Shown piece after piece: positions 16,719-25,386 of a stretch of DNA of 26,222 nt (position 1 is its first letter; each line of letters opens with the position of its first letter). This stretch comes from Chara braunii (lineage: Eukaryota; Streptophyta; Charophyceae; Charales; Characeae). The translations under genes and the position numbers were made by a program. The stretch lies in the NCBI GenBank assembly GCA_003427395.1, contig BFEA01000424.1, positions 323,861 to 350,082 of the forward strand, given 5' to 3'. The notes under the pieces are model-generated. The model was not told the origin of the DNA. It made no database searches and worked only from the letters and a program-made list of their open reading frames with translations.

Positions 16719-16892
16719 ACCGGGGGCCAAGTCCCACCAGCAGCGTTGAGCTACCTCAACGCCTGAATCTGGACGCTTTTGCAGAGATGTGCAGAAATGG
16801 TGTTGAGTTTCCTGAACTGCACGTCTCCACAAACACGTCCAGATTCGGGCGTTGAGGTAGCTCAACGCTGCTAATGGGACATGGCCCCGGGT
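16719..16892. repeat. foldback element (about 175 bp, near-complete hairpin)
   Basis: The core arms 16739-16775 and 16836-16872 are reverse complements with one mismatch in 37. Pairing continues outward (GGGGGCCAAGTCCC against GGGACATGGCCCC) to about 16719/16892, and inward (GAGATGTGCAG against CTGCACGTCTC), leaving only a short loop. It could be a foldback MITE or a miRNA-like hairpin. No target duplication or gene is visible. Confidence 0.85.
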
Positions 16893-17040
16893 CCCTCATT
16901 CTGGCTGCACGGAACTGGAAAGATAGCTTGTATACATTCATTATCAGGGTGCGTTAAAAAAAGAAAAAGAAAAAAAAAAAGAAGTTCGGGGGAAGCGGAT
17001 ACTAGTCTGAGTATGCCCTAAGATCACCCTTCACCCTGTA

Positions 17041-17150
17041 GGGTCCACATGACATTGTTCTCTTTCCGTCGACATCAGGCCGCTATGTACTTATTTAAAG
17101 TTATTTTTGAACGTCTGCGAGAAGGGTGCAGCCAGCTTTCATTTGGAAAA
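17041..17150. repeat. dispersed SINE-like repeat, copy 3
   Basis: AGGGTCCACATGACATTG, then CTTTCCGTCGACATCAGGCCGCTATGTACTT, then CTGCGAGAAGGGTGCAGCCAGCT, matching copies 1 and 2 in order. The B-box position is degenerate here. Confidence 0.5.
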
Positions 17151-17186
17151 GAGAAAACTACGGCGCAGTCATGGTTAGAGTTTGAA
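17147..17186. repeat. TIR-like motif, isolated copy
   Basis: GAGAAAACTACGGCGCAGTCATGG followed by AGAGTTTG matches the reverse complement of 19243-19275 and the terminal repeat at 19089 and 19729. No partner in inverted orientation is seen nearby. Confidence 0.5.
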
Positions 17187-17305
17187 AATGCGTTCGAAAC
17201 ATCGTTTCTGCAGTCCAGTCAGGGCACGGGTTTGAAATGCAGTCGAAACTCAGGTCCGCAGAATAGTCGGGGCGGGGAGTTCGAAATCGCAGTCCAGTCA
17301 GGCAT

Positions 17306-17311
17306 ATGGCC

Positions 17312-17344
<33 letters not shown>

Positions 17345-17408
17345 GGGGGGGTGCGTCGCGCCGCGCCGCACCGCGGCTGAAAAAAAAAAAAAAAAAAAAA
17401 AACCGGCC
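17306..17408. repeat. GC-capped T30 ... A23 hairpin
   Basis: GGCCGG precedes T30 (17314-17343). G8 and a CG-rich loop follow, then A23 (17380-17402) and CCGGCC. The two sides are complementary, giving a stem of at least 28 bp with a CG-rich loop. Confidence 0.8.
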
Positions 17409-17411
17409 CCA

Positions 17412-17488
17412 TGGTTGGGCCATGGCCGAGATGTCTCGGCCACACCCCAGATGGGCCACGGCTGAGATGTCTCGGCCACAGCTGAGAT
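17412..17488. repeat. 37-bp tandem duplication of a small palindrome
   Basis: GGGCCATGGCCGAGATGTCTCGGCCACA is followed by GGGCCACGGCTGAGATGTCTCGGCCACA. Each holds the hairpin GCCGAGA-TG-TCTCGGC (perfect in the first). Confidence 0.75.
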
Positions 17489-17682
17489 TAAACCACCCCT
17501 ACCTTTCACAGGCAAACGCGAACTCTCAAAAGTAGGACTCGTGCCAGGGATGGAGGCCCAAAAAAAAAAGGAAAAGAAAAAGTTGAAAAAAAAAAGAAAA
17601 CGGATGGAGGTTAAAAAACCAGCACGGGAATCTGATCCCCCTGATCCACTACTCTACAAAGATAGGCAGGGAAGTACAGTAT

Positions 17683-18048
17683 ATGAGGATACGAAAGACT
17701 CCCTCAGTAGTGGCGAGTAGAAGATGGGAGGAATACTGCCCGAATCTGGTGACTGATCGGGATCTGCACTGTCTTTGGTCCCAGTTGAGAAAAGCAACTA
17801 ATCAGAAAACAGCAGCGTTATTGTGGTTGCAGTCTCTGCAGGTGGTGCCCTCGGCATCGTGGTTGTCAGCAAAAGGAATGAACATTACAGTAACCTGTCC
17901 CCGTTGTAGGTGGGCAGAGGAGACTACAAATCATTTATGGATTCACTGCCCAGTGTCAACAAGACTGTGGCAGTGGTGGCGCCGGCACTGGCGGGCAATC
18001 ACAGCACAAGTCACTCCCCAAGTAGTGGAATGGTCATATAGTCTCTGA
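17683..18048 (+). pseudogene. LINE ORF2 C-terminal fragment with zf-RVT zinc finger
   Basis: This is the zinc-binding tail that follows reverse transcriptase in plant-type non-LTR retrotransposons. A 121-residue frame contains a Trp-rich LWSQLRKATNQKTAALLWLQSL segment, then CPRC (Cys72, Cys75), EETTNHLW (His84), IHCP (Cys89) and RLWQWW. This C-x2-C-x8-H-x4-C pattern with W/L residues is that of zf-RVT. The frame is open upstream to about 17629 but no RT core is present, so the copy is 5'-truncated. The stop at 18046-18048 ends it early; further coding similarity appears from about 18330. Confidence 0.82.
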
Positions 18049-18298
18049 GGATCCTACACAGACATATGTTGGTTTTCTGCGGATTATGCCCATTGCATTT
18101 CAGTAAGGTGAACTCGTACATGTATCGAATTTGACACACAAAACAAAGGGCCGAAGGCCAGAGCACGTTCCCGCATATAGTGAAATTTTATTTGAGCCTA
18201 GACAACCCAACTCACGTCTTTAAACCTTTGACAGATTTAAAAGGACTCTATCTTAGTCCGATTCAGGCTCGAAGAAAAGAAAAGAAAAGAAAGAGTGA
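18049..18298. other. no gene; probable insertion or decayed part of the LINE
   Basis: AT-rich sequence between two blocks of LINE coding remains, ending in a GAAAA-repeat (18275-18292). No domain is visible. Confidence 0.35.
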
Positions 18299-18638
18299 GT
18301 GCCATACGTAATCGCCCCAGACAATTGGATCTTGACAGGGGTATCAACATCAGCAAACTCACATTTAAGTGGTTGGGACTACATAGCACAAACATGCAGA
18401 GGGGTATTAATGGATGTGATCTGGCAGACCAGGAATGCAGCCAGATTCCAGGAGGACCACCCACTGGACTTTCCCGCATACTCAGGCGACAGTGAAGACT
18501 CAGGTAAGAAGGATGATCAGAGCTGATTGGAGCGGGAAGAATGAAATCTGGTTCCGGAACACTTGGGCAGCAGGAAATCGACTGGCAGAGATTTCTGTGG
18601 ATGCCGAATTGGTGATTGGACCGTGGTTGAGCACGTGA
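18299..18638 (+). pseudogene. LINE C-terminal remains, two frames
   Basis: Frame 18299-18526 has CRGVLMDVIWQTRNAARF. The other frame, 18435-18638, has KTQVRRMIRADW, then FRNTW. In plant LINEs the zf-RVT finger is usually followed by a W-x-x-RN-x-x-F block and a conserved ...I-x-x-DW block, so both look like parts of one old tail separated by a frameshift near 18490. No complete protein is possible. Confidence 0.5.
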
Positions 18639-19052
18639 GTATAGGAGGCTTTCATAGGCCCAGTACTTACGGCACTCTGGAGATAAAGAAGAAAGTACTT
18701 TAGTAGTCCATACAGCTTACCAAGCCCGACTTTAGGGCCAGAAGTAGGTAGTCAGGATACCTCGTGTTGGACAGGAAGTTGGTAAAAATGAATTCTGGAG
18801 CTAAGATCTTCAAGACAGCTCCCCCTCTTTTATAGCTGGAGTTTTAAAGCTTTGTTGTCTGGCGAGCTTGTTTTTTGGAAGGTTTGGGAAGTCATTTTTA
18901 ATAAGGGACGCTGGACCCACTTTCCAGCAGGTCGGAGGACCTAAGCGGGAAAGGTAGCTACTAGTCAGAACTTGAAAGCGAAACTGGCTGAAGCTGCCAG
19001 GTTGACTCCGGGTAGAATTGTGAGGTCCCCGGCCTCGTTCTATTGTTTCTGT
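18639..19052. other. probable LINE 3' untranslated region
   Basis: No coding signal. It lies between the LINE coding remains and a polyadenylation signal with an A-tract on the same strand. Confidence 0.4.
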
Positions 19053-19088
19053 AATAAAAAGACAACCTTCCAAAAAAAAAAAAAAAAA
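19053..19088 (+). terminator. poly(A) signal and A17 tail, probable LINE 3' end
   Basis: AATAAA at 19053-19058 is followed 14 nt later by A17 (19072-19088), the expected end of a LINE insertion. A caution: TTCCAAA...GGGG also occurs at the far end of the inverted-repeat element that follows, so the A-run could belong to that repeat. Confidence 0.5.
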
Positions 19089-19212
19089 GGGGTAACTTCG
19101 GCGCAGTCACGAAAACAGTTTGTAATTGCACTTCAGGCAATCCCGCGAATACAACACACCCCCACGCGACCCCACCGGACCCGAAACGTAGGTCATATAC
19201 ATTCAGCATTAC

Positions 19213-19492
19213 NGGCCCTTTTGCCTCAANTGNAATTACAAACTCAAACCCTGACTGCCCCGTAGTTTTCTCAAAAAAAAAAAAAAANAAAAAAAAAAAA
19301 AGANAAAAAAAAAAGAAAAGAAACGAGGAGCTCTCCCCACGAAGTTACACAAGTCCTTTGAGGAATGTATCTGGCCAGTATGTGAGGACCGTGAGACATG
19401 TCTTTTTTTTTTGTTTGCTTTTTGTTCTGAGGTCGTTGTAGNGCCCTGCCAGCCAGGCAGGGCGGATTCCACGCGAGGCAGCTAACTGCCTN
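19213..19492. other. cluster of ambiguous bases
   Basis: Single Ns at 19213, 19230, 19233, 19288, 19304, 19442 and 19492 mark poor consensus around the homopolymers. Reading frames here are unreliable. Confidence 0.9.
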
Positions 19493-19624
19493 GCTTCATT
19501 TTCGGTTCCAGACAAGTACTGTAGCATCCTGTATCGGACCGCAATCACAGCATAAGGGATGCTGTTTTTCCTTTTTTTTTTTTTCAACTGCTCTTCGTCG
19601 ATACGAGGGCCCCGACTGAAGGCA

Positions 19625-19656
19625 GCCCGAGTTTGAACTGGATTTCAAACTCGGGC
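19625..19656. repeat. 13-bp perfect hairpin
   Basis: GCCCGAGTTTGAA (19625-19637) and TTCAAACTCGGGC (19644-19656) pair perfectly around a 6-nt loop, inside the inverted-repeat element. Confidence 0.85.
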
Positions 19657-19782
19657 CCTGACTGAAGTGCCAAAACGCAGTTTGAAATGCATTTACAAAC
19701 TGTTTTCGTGACTGCGCCGTAGTTACCCCTTTGGAAAATTAAACAGCGATAGGAGCACAGGACGAGCAACCCATGGGAAAAA

Positions 19783-20185
19783 AAGTTCCCCTTGAGCCCA
19801 CGGATTGCGCCTTGCATGGACTACTTTCGTTTTAGCATTACAAGTTATTCTGCGCGCTGCGTGCCAGTGCAGTGACCTTGGCCGACAGCCCTGGCCAAAC
19901 ACTGCTATGACTCTCTCCGTCTCTTTGAGTGTGCGCACGGGGAAAGCGGCAATGACTCTCCGTGGGTGTGTCTTAGCACGGGATTCCCCGTGCGCACACA
20001 CTGCCCTGTACCAATCTTTTGTAAGCATGGCCCTCCTATAGTCCACCAAGTGCGGTCCTCGTCCTGCCCACGCCATGTCCTTCCCTCCCCCCCCATCCTT
20101 CTCTGGCATTCAAACACCGAAAGCTGAAAAAAAAGAAAGGAAAACTAGGGCGCACTCAAGGGGCACAGTTCCTTTTTTTTTCTTT
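19783..20185. repeat. possible second inverted-repeat element
   Basis: AAAAAGTTCCCCTTGAGC...GCGCC (about 19785-19811) resembles the reverse complement of GGGCGCACTCAAGGGGCACAGTTCC (about 20148-20172). Inside, GTGTGCGCACGGGGAA (19929-19944) and TTCCCCGTGCGCACAC (19984-19999) are exact reverse complements 39 bp apart. No coding signal. Confidence 0.4.
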
Positions 20186-20397
20186 TTCTTTTCCTCTGCA
20201 AGACTAGAGAGAAAAGGGACAAATAGTGTTCGTTGAGCCAAGAGAAGGTTAGCATCTCCCTCGATAAGGACGGGAATAGTCTACGGACTATATGAACACA
20301 TACGGTTTAGGCTACCCACCCTCGGGTGGATCCAACCCAAAAGTGACAAATAGGACAAGATCAATCACCACCACTATCAACTCTGCCGAGTTTCATT
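20186..20397. other. no gene seen
   Basis: Unremarkable sequence between a T/C-rich run and an A-run. Confidence 0.4.
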
Positions 20398-20763
20398 AAA
20401 AAAAAAAAAAGAAAAAAAAAAAGGACAAGATCAACGCCTTGACATTTCCAGGAATGGGAGGGCTATGTCGGTACTGAGGAGAGTTTCTACTAAAGGGAGG
20501 GGCATCACATTTGCAGCCCTGGGGAAAAACTTGAAGTAGCTCTCGTACAGGAAGAATAATGACCATATCCCATGTACATGGTATTACAATGCTGTTTCCA
20601 ATGGATGCTGGGCCCGGTTTCAAGCAGGAGCCTCCTCTTGAGATTGGAGCCATCGGGAAACCACAAAAACCAACTGGCAAAAGGCACATGAAGCCGAAAA
20701 TCGATCTTCCTACTACCACGTGCGTTCCCCCTACTACCACATGCGTTCCCCCCACTTTTTTTT

Positions 20764-20801
<38 letters not shown>
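20398..20801. repeat. segment bounded by an A-run and a T-run, with a 21-bp direct repeat
   Basis: An A-rich run (20397-20422) and a T-rich run (20756-20801) bound about 330 bp of non-coding sequence. Just before the T-run, CTACTACCACGTGCGTTCCCC and CTACTACCACATGCGTTCCCC lie in tandem. Opposite-facing tails would fit two inserted retroposed fragments. Confidence 0.45.
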
Positions 20802-20802
<1 letters not shown>

Positions 20803-21904
20803 GAATTGCTGGACTTTTATTTCAATCGGGCCCAGTGCCCAAGGCTTACATCAACATAGCAGAGAATAGGGCAAAAATAGCAGAGGGCACCCGGTCTCGA
20901 AGTAACTCCTCCTCCAAGCCTCCCCTCTGTAGAAACCCACAACACTAACCCCCTAAAACACACCTTGCAACTATCTAACGCCCCATTTCCAAAGACCGTA
21001 TAAGTCCCACAAAGTCCTAAAAATCAATGAAAAGTAAGTTCCGTAAAATCCAAACAAACTAACGAGAGCAAAGAACTAACAGATTACGAAAATTACCCAA
21101 AGTCCTAAGAGCCAATAAACATTGCCCAAAGTCCCAAAGGGCCAATAAAAGCTAAATTCCAAATTGCCCAAAGTCCTACTTCTGCAAAATCCAGAATACT
21201 AAACGGAAACAAAGAACCTAATAAATAACAAGAAATGGAAGAAACAGGTACGGCAAAAACCTTCCAAAAACGCAAAGCCTAATAGAAAACCGAACCGCCA
21301 CCAAAAGTTCCAACAAATGAACCCAAGGAATTCCACCGAAAATTCCAGAAAACATACCACAACCAAGGAATTCCTCAAGAGCACCAAAGAACCAAAACAA
21401 AAATTCCACAAAACAACAGAAAACTACCGTACTACCTACAGTCAAAAACATCTCGCCAGCATCCTGCGTTTTTAGATGTTGACTCCACATAGTCAAAGTC
21501 CTTACTCTTTATAATCAAGATCCTTACTCTGTAGTAGTCAAATAGCTCCAATACCGCAAAAGCACAGGAACACTCCCATCAAAATTGCCGACCACCTCGC
21601 ACTACAAGCCCTCTCTCTTTCAGAATAGACACACCGAGAACAAACCCGGCCTTCACCCGCGCCACTTCCACTCCCGAATCGCAAACACAACTACCCGCTC
21701 TCTTTCAAATAGAAAGCAGGCGCTCCACGAAGCCTCATTTAAATCCCCCCCCCCAACACTAATTTGGGCCACACCATGACAAAAAGAAAACAACAACGAC
21801 ACAAAAAGCCAAAGTATCCCCACACACGCTGCCACTTTTCAGAATGTATCTGCCCCGGATAATGACCAGAGTAAAAACCACCCTGCTGTGAGTGTCCCCG
21901 CCCT
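20802..21904. other. A-rich non-coding region with short imperfect repeats
   Basis: CCCAAAGTCC recurs near 21096, 21125 and 21167, with AAGTTCC/AATTCC motifs throughout 21000-21420. Strong A/C bias on the plus strand makes the minus-strand frames Phe/Leu/Val-rich and probably spurious. No domain is recognised. Confidence 0.5.
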
Positions 21905-21940
21905 GGCCCAGCTATGTACTTGTATTCAAACATGCAGACA
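21905..21940. repeat. dispersed SINE-like repeat, copy 4 (short)
   Basis: GGCCCAGCTATGTACTTGTATTCAAACATGCAGAC matches the core of copies 1-3. Confidence 0.4.
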
Positions 21941-21956
21941 AAAATTTTGAAAACCG

Positions 21957-22060
21957 CCGCCAAGGCCAAAAGCTTCGCAAACGCGCCAAGGCCAAAAACT
22001 TTGGAGACGCGCCAAGGCCAAAAACTTTGTAAACGCGCCAAGGCCAAAAACTTTGAACAC
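21957..22060. repeat. 26-bp minisatellite, four units
   Basis: Units start at 21957, 21983, 22009 and 22035 with consensus GCGCCAAGGCCAAAAACTTT plus a variable six-base end. Units are contiguous, with no spacers. Confidence 0.92.
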
Positions 22061-22233
22061 GCCAAACTTCGCGCGGTTTCTGCTGGGTTCGCACCCCGCT
22101 GTCCTGAGCATTTTCCCAACAGTGTAAGCCTGGCCTGGCGGGAACATTACGCCAGACCCGAATTACACTTTAGGAAAAGCATAGAAGAAAAACACTTGGC
22201 AGCACTTGACCCATGGGCCATTATCGAATTCAA

Positions 22234-22305
22234 CAGTTTTGTCATTTTGTGAACTGGCCATTCCCAGGCCAGTTTTGTCATTTTTTGAACCGGGCATTCC
22301 CAGGC
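22234..22305. repeat. 36-bp tandem duplication
   Basis: CAGTTTTGTCATTTTGTGAAC...CCATTCCCAGGC at 22234 is repeated at 22270 with four or so differences. Confidence 0.8.
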
Positions 22306-22540
22306 ACCGGGCCGGTCCTTTTCAGTGGGGACATTGAGTCAGAGCCGTTCCTGATCTTTTGGGACAGCACCGTACAGCCCAGTGCAGGAACTGGTACCCC
22401 CACCTCAAACGCGACACCCAACAGCCCATTCCATGGCGGAACTGGTGCCCAACTGAGAAGAGCCATTCCTCTCGACCGACGCAACCCCGACGTCAACTTT
22501 GGGGAAGCGGTTCGCCAGTGAGTGCTTGCTTTCCCGGCCA

Positions 22541-22551
22541 TCTCTCTCTCT

Positions 22552-22625
<74 letters not shown>

Positions 22626-22757
22626 CCCACGCGCTATCGCACACTTCCAAATAGAACACACCCCTATAAACAAGCAGCTGCTACGTTTCCAGTCTGGTGC
22701 AGCCAACGTCAGGGTACGTTATGTTAGGTATCGATGGCAGGCGAACACACCGCTGAG

Positions 22758-22815
<58 letters not shown>

Positions 22816-23160
22816 GCGCGCACGCACACACTCTCCCGAACAGAACGCACCCCGATAAAAATGCACACAAGCTATGTTCCTGGTTGGATGCATGTTATTA
22901 TTAATGAAGAAAAAAAATGAACATTCTTCTTCTAAGTATGAATTTTTGCTCTACGATTTTTACAGCAAGATAGCTTATGTCATAAAATATGTGTTAAAAA
23001 TCAGCCAATGTGAGGGTGCGTTATTGTTGATGTGCGTGCACTGGGAAACATCGGCCAAATGCAGCGTGCAGCCCCCCCCCCCCTCCCTATTCCCCCCCCT
23101 CTCTCTCTCTCTCACACACTCGCTCGCACCCTCGAACAACACACACCTCGACAACAAATT
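22541..23160. repeat. three (CT)n blocks joined by related spacers
   Basis: (CT)n lies at 22541-22622, 22761-22813 and 23100-23113. Each is followed by a related sequence: CACGC...CACAC, then AACAGAACGCACCCC.ATAAA or a variant. GCCAACGTCAGGGTACGTTAT (22699) and GCCAATGTGAGGGTGCGTTAT (23003) also correspond. It is a composite unit repeated three times with expansion of the microsatellite. Ser/Leu or Arg/Glu frames here are artefacts. Confidence 0.75.
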
Positions 23161-23162
23161 AG

Positions 23163-23660
23163 TTTGCCTCCTTTCTTTGGGACAAACAAAACAGGTGCAC
23201 CAAATTCAGATTCGCTTGGCTTGATCCACCCCTTGTCAATCATCTCATCGATTTGCCTCTCGAGTTCCTCCAACTCGTCGGATCCGATATGGTACACACA
23301 ACCCTTTGGAGGTGCAACGCCTTCGATGAAATCGACCGTGTGTTTGACCAATCGCGTGGGGACTCCATGCTGTTCGGCCATAACTTCTAAAAATTGGTGC
23401 TTTGGATGTTTGTTGGGATTTCCGACAGTGGGGGACCAGAAAAAATAATCACCTAAATCAGGCAACCGCATCTGAAGTACAATCATTTGGACTAGCATTA
23501 GATGCAAGGGTAGAAGTAGGCTCATCATGCAAAATACAACTACTACTGACCGCAATAGTAGACGGCACATGACTAGGGCAAACAAAGACAACATACAAGT
23601 GTTCATCCTCCTTGTGCTTGCGCCACTTCTTGCAGAACTAATGGCATTACGAAAAGTCAC
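23163..23660 (-). pseudogene. N-terminal RT fragment of a second Ty3/gypsy element
   Basis: On the minus strand, HTVDFIEGVAPPKGCVYHI is followed by ELEELERQIDEMIDKGWIKP and ESEFGAPVLFVPKKGGK. These are the standard blocks just before the first RT motif (YR-x-S-P-x-E-L-E-E-L, G-x-I-x-P-S-x-S-x-x-G-A-P-V-L-F-V-x-K-K). Similarity stops at about 23163, right where the (CT)n composite repeat starts, so the palm with YxDD is gone. The upstream half (residues 1-60) is hydrophobic and unrecognised. Confidence 0.85.
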
Positions 23661-23680
23661 GGGGGATTCTCACTTCTCAT

Positions 23681-24094
23681 TCAAGAGGATGGGACACTCT
23701 TCCCTTGAGCATCTTTGACCATGAAAAGTGATTCCTTCCACTTTGTCCATTCACATTTGGACTGCAACAAGTCCAACTTTAGGATTGCGTCGAAGGGACA
23801 CTTGTCAAGGACAAAGAACTTCAATACGTATATCACAGTCACTGTGACTGTCTTGTTCTCGTCAAAGGTAGTGCACACACCTTTCACTAGATGCATAAAC
23901 GTAACAACTTTTTTGTTGCCTACTTGACTTTGGCAGGGTCTATGCAAAGTCACTTGCTTCATCCCCAACGTTACTGTGCGTACCCCGTACGATGACATAA
24001 AGTTAGTTGTGGCACCACAGTCAATCAAGATACGGAGAATAGCGGTGGTTAATGAGAGGTTTGAAGAAGAATAACTTCGTTGTCCCTTCAGCAC
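23681..24094 (-). pseudogene. aspartic protease region of the second Ty3/gypsy element
   Basis: LRILIDCGATTNFMS (Asp codon at about 24019-24021) is the retropepsin loop, with Cys in place of the usual Ser/Thr of D-S/T-G. FVLDKCPFDAILKLDLLQ corresponds to the second conserved strand (usually YDVILGMDWL). The order and strand match the RT fragment on its left. The preceding stretch 24275-24021 is in another frame (ending TTKLFFFKPL), so a frameshift lies near 24080. Confidence 0.72.
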
Positions 24095-24275
24095 GCTGCT
24101 GTTTCATCTTAGCCCAATGCTCCAAGTGATAGTGAAAGTCGGCCTTCTCATACTCATCACAAGGCTCAACATACAAAACATGACAAGCATCAGCCTTGAA
24201 CTCAGCACGCGTTAGGACTTCAATGGAGGAGTGATGGACCGTGCCAGGTTCCTTGGGGAACTTCTGAACTACCAC
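24021..24275 (-). pseudogene. gag-protease linker remains of the second element
   Basis: An 84-codon frame upstream of the protease on the same strand, with HVLYVEPCDEYEKADFHYHL. No domain is recognised. Position and strand suggest polyprotein linker; it is out of frame with the protease. Confidence 0.4.
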
Positions 24276-24983
24276 TTACCAGTTCAGACTCCCCTGATGT
24301 AGATGACCTCTCTACGCCCGGTTCTTGTTTCCCTGCAACCTATAGCATCCTTGGACCTTATGATTAGTCTTCTCGCTGTGCGGGTTAACCACTTTCTTTA
24401 CCCCAGTTTTCCATTTAGTGTCACTGATCCGGAGGTCAACACGAGGTCTAGTACTCGTCTCCCGGGTTGACAGGGATTTTGACTCCTTTGGGGAAAGGGG
24501 CAAAGTTCCTTGCTGAGTTCCGAGATCCCCTCGGTCTAATAAAAAATAAACAACAACGAATTCCTGGCTGAAAAGAGAGTGACACTGCGTCAACAGATTT
24601 GGATCCAAAAGGCCCTTCTTGTTTGGGTCTGCTCCCACTAAGTCCCAACGGGTCCCACGTAGGCCGCGACGAAGTCCCAACCAAGAAGAGTACCACAAAG
24701 ACCAACTTTCTGCCTCTACCGTACTAAAAAACGAAATTCACCTTTCAGAGAGAACCTACAGACTACATCCATTCAAAATGAAAAGCCAAAGCACTGTAGA
24801 AAGATATGACATTCACAATTAGATACATTCTTTCTCTATCCATCAGATCAGAAAGCAGTTTCCACACAGATGCACCAACCAAGACTTCAAAGGACTAGGA
24901 AAGAGACCCACAAGTACTCCAACGGGACTACCATGCACGCACATGGTCAACCCTTAGGTGCACGACACTTACCTGAGTGGCCC
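24276..24983 (-). other. decayed leader/gag region of the second element
   Basis: Two short minus-strand frames (24698-24312 and 24705-24448) are hydrophilic and lack a recognisable capsid or a proper zinc knuckle; GCYRLQGNKNRA near 24315-24350 is at best a ruined knuckle. The whole stretch from primer site to protease is about 950 bp, too short for an intact gag. Confidence 0.35.
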
Positions 24984-24997
24984 GGACTCTGATACGA
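24984..24997 (-). promoter_or_regulatory. degenerate iMet primer binding site of the second element
   Basis: On the minus strand TCGTATCAGAGTCC compares with the plant iMet primer site TGGTATCAGAGCC. It lies upstream of the protease and RT remains in the right orientation, which would place a 5' LTR to its right (from about 25000). Confidence 0.5.
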
Positions 24998-25341
24998 AGT
25001 ACAACTCACCACCCTTCCTCATACGGTCCTCCTAGCCCTAATCGCTACCTCTACGTTAGTGTCCTATCATGTAGGAGGTTCTTACACCGACACGAAAGTA
25101 CAACGTCGAATTCCCCGCCGATGCTGAAGAACAAGGTAGCAACTTGCTGTCCCTAGATGCAAAATGACTACCTACCTCAAGATCATCTACTTGAGGACTA
25201 TGTATCACCCACAGTCACAACCACGGGGTTGCTGACCTTATGCGATCGGGATTATGACCGCCAGGGCCAACCGCGTGCGGTCGAGTACGGTTGCAAAACC
25301 CCGATACTTCCAATTCCAAGAAAAATATAAAACAAAATAAA
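24998..25341 (-). other. possible LTR remnant of the second element
   Basis: Follows the candidate primer site. No second LTR copy exists in the window for comparison, so the boundary cannot be set. No gene is visible. Confidence 0.25.
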
Positions 25342-25386
25342 AAATATAGGGTTGCAGGGTTTGAAAATCCCTACAACCCTATTTTT
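25342..25386. repeat. AT-rich hairpin around GGGTTG
   Basis: ATAGGGTTGCAGGGTT (25346-25361) pairs with AATCCCTACAACCCTAT (25366-25382) with one mismatch, and A- and T-runs extend it outward. It could be a small foldback insertion. Confidence 0.65.

Larger units (their letters stand above)
19089..19729. mobile_element. 641-bp element with 42-bp terminal inverted repeats
   Basis: 19089-19130 (GGGGTAACTTCGGCGCAGTC...) and 19688-19729 are reverse complements at 40 of 42 positions; the match extends outward through AAA/TTT. A further inverted copy of the motif lies inside at 19243-19275. No transposase frame is present, so it is MITE-like or a foldback. I see no clear target duplication. The interior holds A-runs (19273-19318), a T-run near 19401-19410 and a second T-run near 19571-19584. 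Confidence 0.7.

Noticed and set aside
21199-21496. Phe/Leu/Trp-rich minus-strand frames as membrane proteins
   Set aside because: They arise from the A/C-rich plus strand; there is no recognisable family and the repeated AATTCC/AAGTCC motifs explain the composition.
21957-22060. CRISPR-like array
   Set aside because: Repeats are contiguous without unique spacers, and the context is a eukaryotic repeat region.
22278-22706. Arg/Glu-repeat and Ser/Leu-repeat frames across (CT)n
   Set aside because: Dinucleotide repeats are open in all frames and give meaningless dipeptide runs.
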